64,000 bases of DNA from Hermodice carunculata (Eukaryota; Annelida; Polychaeta; Eunicida; Amphinomidae). Below are positions 60,600-64,000 of this stretch, one piece after another (within the stretch, counting starts at the first letter, position 1; each line of letters starts with the position of its first letter). The stretch is taken from positions 34,812,849-34,876,848 of the forward strand of contig OZ026618.1 of the NCBI GenBank assembly GCA_964020975.1, written 5' to 3'. The notes under the pieces were generated by a model. That model had not been told where the DNA came from. It searched no databases and saw only the letters and a list, made by a program, of their open reading frames with translations. A program made the position numbers and the translations under genes.

Positions 60600-60680
60600 G
60601 AATCTAGCAGACGAGCTAAACCATGCCTCCAGTCCGCCATAGTTCAACAAACTATGGCATCATGGGAAATCAGCAGGACC
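60600..60680 (-). promoter_or_regulatory. candidate promoter of the RJL-like gene
   Basis: About 70-150 bp upstream of the start codon the minus strand reads TTCCCATGATGC, close to the ZNF143/Staf core (TTCCCAGCATGC), then a perfect stem CCATAGTT/AACTATGG, then ATGGCGG, like a YY1 site. This motif set is typical of TATA-less housekeeping promoters. No TATA box is evident. Motif matching is by eye. Confidence 0.35.
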
Positions 60681-60906
60681 TCTAACTTTGCGATATGCCG
60701 TCCTATTAAGGACTCATTTGGCTTTGTGTTGATAAAATCCCCATTAAAGCCACACCAAAAATGAACAATCTGCACTTGGAGTGTGAAACGTAGGATTAAA
60801 AGCTTTCATTTTGCGTTCGACAACGTCACCATGACGACACCAAGAACCACAACATTCAACAAAACATGAACATGTGCTTGTTCATGTTGGGTCATGGTCT
60901 ACTCAC

Positions 60907-60952
60907 CATTGACACCAGATGTCAGCACCAGCTTGCACGTCGGTGGAAGCAC
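60907..60952 (-). CDS. orphan exon-like segment upstream of the RJL-like gene
   Basis: A 46-bp segment lies between a good acceptor (GGTTCCTGTGCAG) and a consensus donor (AATG|GTGAGTAG). One open frame reads VLPPTCKLVLTSGVN and ends in phase 1; the same frame extends upstream through VPVQ to another possible acceptor. It could be a 5' exon of another minus-strand gene or an alternative first exon. I do not recognise the peptide. Confidence 0.3.
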
Positions 60953-60959
60953 CTGCACA

Positions 60960-61850
60960 GGAACCTACCCTGATTCAAACAAAAGTTGAAACATTTATAT
61001 CATTTATGTACCCATGGAGGTATTATGCAGGCATAATATCTCCATTATGACATACCGTTCTCGATAATTATGTTCCTGTTGTAGATAGGGTGGGCAAAAA
61101 CTCTGTCATAAATTTCACTTGCTAATTTATCTTTATGTGACGAGTTGCCAGTTTCTGAACTTTGAAATTTGGTGGCAACGATGTCTACCTTTGTTCCCCA
61201 GCGTCTCAGTTACGAGGGTAGATGCACATTTGGGTTTCTTACAGTTACACTAAGCAAAAATCAAACTCTTCAGACAACGCGCACAATTTATATTTTAACA
61301 ATTGCACTATCCTTAGCTTTCTAGATTTTTCATAAACTGATTTCATGTTTACTTATACAAAAAATATTTGCGCCGCTCCGAACTTTATCTGTGATGAGTT
61401 TTTAGTGGCTATGAAAGTCTACATCGTCTTATCGCGAATAGGACCATTGTTTTATTGAAGCTCGTCACTAACCTTAGAATTGAAGTGACATGTGTTGCAC
61501 AGACTACCTGCGTTCGTCAAGAAAAGACAGTTTTGTTAAGGTTTTATCATGGAATGACAGTTCAGAAGTTGAGGTCTCTAATTTATGACAATAATTTCCC
61601 TATCTTTAATCTGTGACGTATTGACTATTCTGCTGCATTTTACAAACCACACGGCTTAGCCTATCGAGAACTGGCATGTCAAGTATGTATAATCTATTTG
61701 ATCTAGCGTGATCAGTTTCAAGAAATGTAGATGTCTTATCACCAACAGGGAAGTGAAAATCTTCCATTCACATCACGGGGAAATGTTTGCAAGAAATTTA
61801 AAAGGCAGGACGGCACAATATTCAGTAAAACTAATTTTTGTAAGGACATG
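60960..61850. other. no gene recognised
   Basis: Non-repetitive sequence upstream of the RJL-like gene. I see no open frame with recognisable motifs. Confidence 0.5.
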
Positions 61851-61854
61851 TATT

Positions 61855-62000
61855 TTTTTTTCACGATACCGTGACCGTGACAGCAGACTGACAGTCTATT
61901 TTCTTGGTACCGTGATGACAGACCAGCAGTCTATTTTCACGGTGCCCGTGATAAAAGATTGGTCGTCTGTTTTCATGGTACAGGCTATAAACGAATACAG
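61855..62000. repeat. short degenerate repeat with CACGGT/ACCGTG phrases
   Basis: Three imperfect copies of an approximately 46-bp unit containing CCGTGA, ACAGAC, GTCTATTTTC and ACGGT. The open frame over it has no known motif. Confidence 0.45.
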
Positions 62001-62522
62001 CTGGCGATATTCACGGTGGACAATTTATATTTGCCTAATTTACGCGACACCGAGGCAACAGATTAAACATTTGCACGGTGTCGCGACCGCATGCTATCCA
62101 GTGTTCTGAGGGTCCATGTCACTTGTCACGCTTAACAGCATTTTGACGTTAGGCCTAGACCTTTTGACCCTCCACCCCCCCCCCCCACCCCTGCCCTTAA
62201 CGTCAAAAGTGAACCTCCGTGTCATGCAACCGATCTTTTTCCATGTGCATCGTGAGTCTGCTCTAGACCATTAGAGTTGACATATAAATACACAGGCCTA
62301 GGGACTGGTCTTCTCTCAAACTTGCTATCAGACCTGTAAATCACATAAGGCCGACATGGAGTTTCTATATTTACGCTAATAATGATTGTTTATTTATTTA
62401 TATTGAGCAGTTTTTCATCTCCAAACTTTATGATGCGATCGCGGGTTTTTGTCTCTAGCCTATCCAGAGAGCAAACGTTGGGCGTGTATGCATGCTTTGG
62501 CTGACTACAAGTAAGCCAACCA

Positions 62523-62660
<138 letters not shown>

Positions 62661-62839
62661 ATTGTATGTGTATATGAATGTGGATTTAAGGATTGCAAAG
62701 AGTCATTCAAAACCATATCGTGCAACTTCAAACGCATAAATTTGCAGCTGGCCATGCAAACATTTATCGGCGTAGATAGTATGTGTAGGTCTACACAATT
62801 AAGATAAAAATAAGTCTCTGTGCACTATACAGAAGGTGT

Positions 62840-63085
62840 AGGAGGGAGTCTTAGCAGCACTTTAAGTATCTTAGACTTTACGAGAAAGAAAACCCTTTGT
62901 TATATGTTTACCCAGAAGAACAAAAAAAGGCAAATTTCTGTTTCATTTGGCGGTTGAGTCAGCAGCTTGCCTTTGCACACTTCGTGCACTGCGCGCAAAG
63001 TGCGCCGAGAAAAAGCTGTTGACAGAGACCATGATTTCTGAAACTGAATTTAGACTAGGCATGCTGATACTTGATTGAAAAGTCT
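62840..63085. repeat. diverged relative of the AACCCTTAAAGTGCT MITE
   Basis: AGCAGCACTTTAAG at 62850 and the core TTTAGACTAGGCATGCTGATAC and AAGCTGTTGAC (63010-63075) match inner parts of copies A and B. Ends are not both recognisable. Confidence 0.4.
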
Positions 63086-63170
63086 TTCCACGTGCAATTT
63101 GAATATCAAATTATCTCATGGGTATAAATCATCTTCACTACTAAAGTCACTCATAGCAGCGAAAGAGATA

Positions 63171-64000
63171 CGAGGTGCAGTCAATAAGTTCATAGAACTG
63201 GATATAAGGAATAAAGATATTTGAACAATTATGGATTTATTTTTCAATATAGTCCCCCTTAACCTCAATGCACTCGGCCCATTTGTCTTTGACGCTATCA
63301 ATCACATTATAATAGAACTCTTCAGGTTGGTCCTAAAACCAAGCTTCTGTGGCTGCCTTGAGTTCATCATCATCATCATGACGAAATATGGTTCCAAGCA
63401 AGTGTGATTTCAAATGTCGAAATAAAAAACAATCACTGGGGGTCGGGTCTGGGCTATCAGGAGGATGATTCAATCGTTGGTATTTACAGTAACGAATGGC
63501 AATATGGGTAACTCGTGACTTGTGCACAGGGGGGATGTCATGGAGAAGCATCACACCAGCAGTTATCTCTCCTCACCGTTTTTCTTTAATGGCAGTCCTC
63601 AGCTTTTGCATCAACTCAGCATAGCAGGCCCCAGTAATGTACTTTTGACTGGTATACATGTATAGTCTATAAGCAGCACACCCTTTCAGTCTCCAAAAAA
63701 CTGTGGCCGTGACTTTGACAGCAGATGGTTGTGCATGAAATTCCTTGGGTGGAGGTGATCCACGGTGCTTCCACTGCATAGATTCCTGTTTGGTGTCCGG
63801 ATCCCAGTGGTGAATCCGTTTCATCTGCTGTTACGTGACGTGCATGAAAGCCCTCGGAGTTTTAATTATAAATTTCCAGTAGGTCCCTACTGGATTCAAC
63901 CGTTTGATGATGATCCTGTGCATTTAGGTTTCGGAGGACCCATCTGGCAGATATCTTGTACATAGCTAGATACTCATGGATTATAGTGGAAACACTACCA
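63171..64000 (-). mobile_element. mariner-family transposon, cut by the window edge
   Basis: The 3' end (CGAGGTGCAGTCAATAAGTTCA on plus, from 63171) directly follows a TA dinucleotide, the mariner target, and resembles mariner inverted termini. The element continues past the window; a full mariner would be about 1.3 kb. Coding sequence is degenerate. Confidence 0.85.
63237..64000 (-). pseudogene. mariner transposase, partial and degenerate
   Basis: The minus strand reads VSTIIHEYLAMYKISARWV, HARHVTADET, RIHHWDPDTKQESMQWKHRG, SPPPKEF, LLHDIPPVHKSRV, HPPDSPDPTPSDCFLF, LKSHLLGT and WAECIEVKGDYIEK before TAA at 63237. The aspartates of HD and PSD are 34 residues apart, as in DD34D mariners, and VTADET holds the first. 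Premature stops (for example after EAWF) and at least one frame change show it is inactive. Confidence 0.88.

Overview
This is a gene-poor, AT-rich and very repeat-rich window of an animal nuclear genome. Support for that: spliced genes with GT/AG introns, LINE, mariner, hAT and Helitron-like relics, and microsatellites of every class (TA, CT, GT, ATT, GAA, ATC, TTTA, GATA). The repeat style (AGGTCA-rich internal tandem repeats, elements beginning with a GAGGCCC/GGGCCT palindrome and ending in a GGAC-rich stretch plus hairpin) is what I associate with marine invertebrates such as molluscs, hemichordates or lancelets. I cannot name the species.

The best-supported gene lies on the minus strand at 60531-52122. 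Six exons join with consistent splice phase into a 196-residue small GTPase of the RJL/RBJ (DNAJC27) family. All GTP-binding motifs are present, but no DnaJ domain follows and there is no C-terminal prenylation cysteine. Its introns hold several repeats: a 200-bp foldback with a C12/G32 core, a hAT-like MITE, a second MITE family and a 71-bp tandem duplication.

A second, more tentative minus-strand gene runs from 9857 to below 3157. A signal-peptide first exon is followed by short exons that mostly keep phase. The product looks secreted or extracellular but I do not recognise it. An orphan exon-like segment sits at 60952-60907, upstream of the GTPase.

Layout: 1-2.4 kb has a 40-bp minisatellite, a LINE reverse-transcriptase scrap, a 24-bp minisatellite and a TAA array. 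3-10 kb holds the tentative gene among TA and TTTA arrays. 10-26 kb is mostly blank, with a LINE C-terminus at 12.3-12.9 kb. 26-31 kb has compound microsatellites and LINE 3' ends. 32-35 kb has a foldback element and two tandem Helitron-like elements filled with AGGTCA repeats. 36-39 kb has a polypurine tract and a 44-bp minisatellite. 39.5-42.3 kb is a decayed LINE carrying two 80-bp MITEs and a triplicated 128-bp segment. 42.7-47 kb is a mosaic of long dispersed repeats. 48.4-52 kb has three MITEs, one built from stacked palindromes. 52-61 kb is the GTPase gene. The window ends in a partial mariner transposon (63171 onward).

I did not find a clear new multi-gene system. The most interesting items are the J-domain-less RJL gene, the unrecognised signal-peptide gene, the palindrome-array MITE, the tandem Helitron-like pair with its nuclear-receptor half-sites, and the 80-bp MITE pair.
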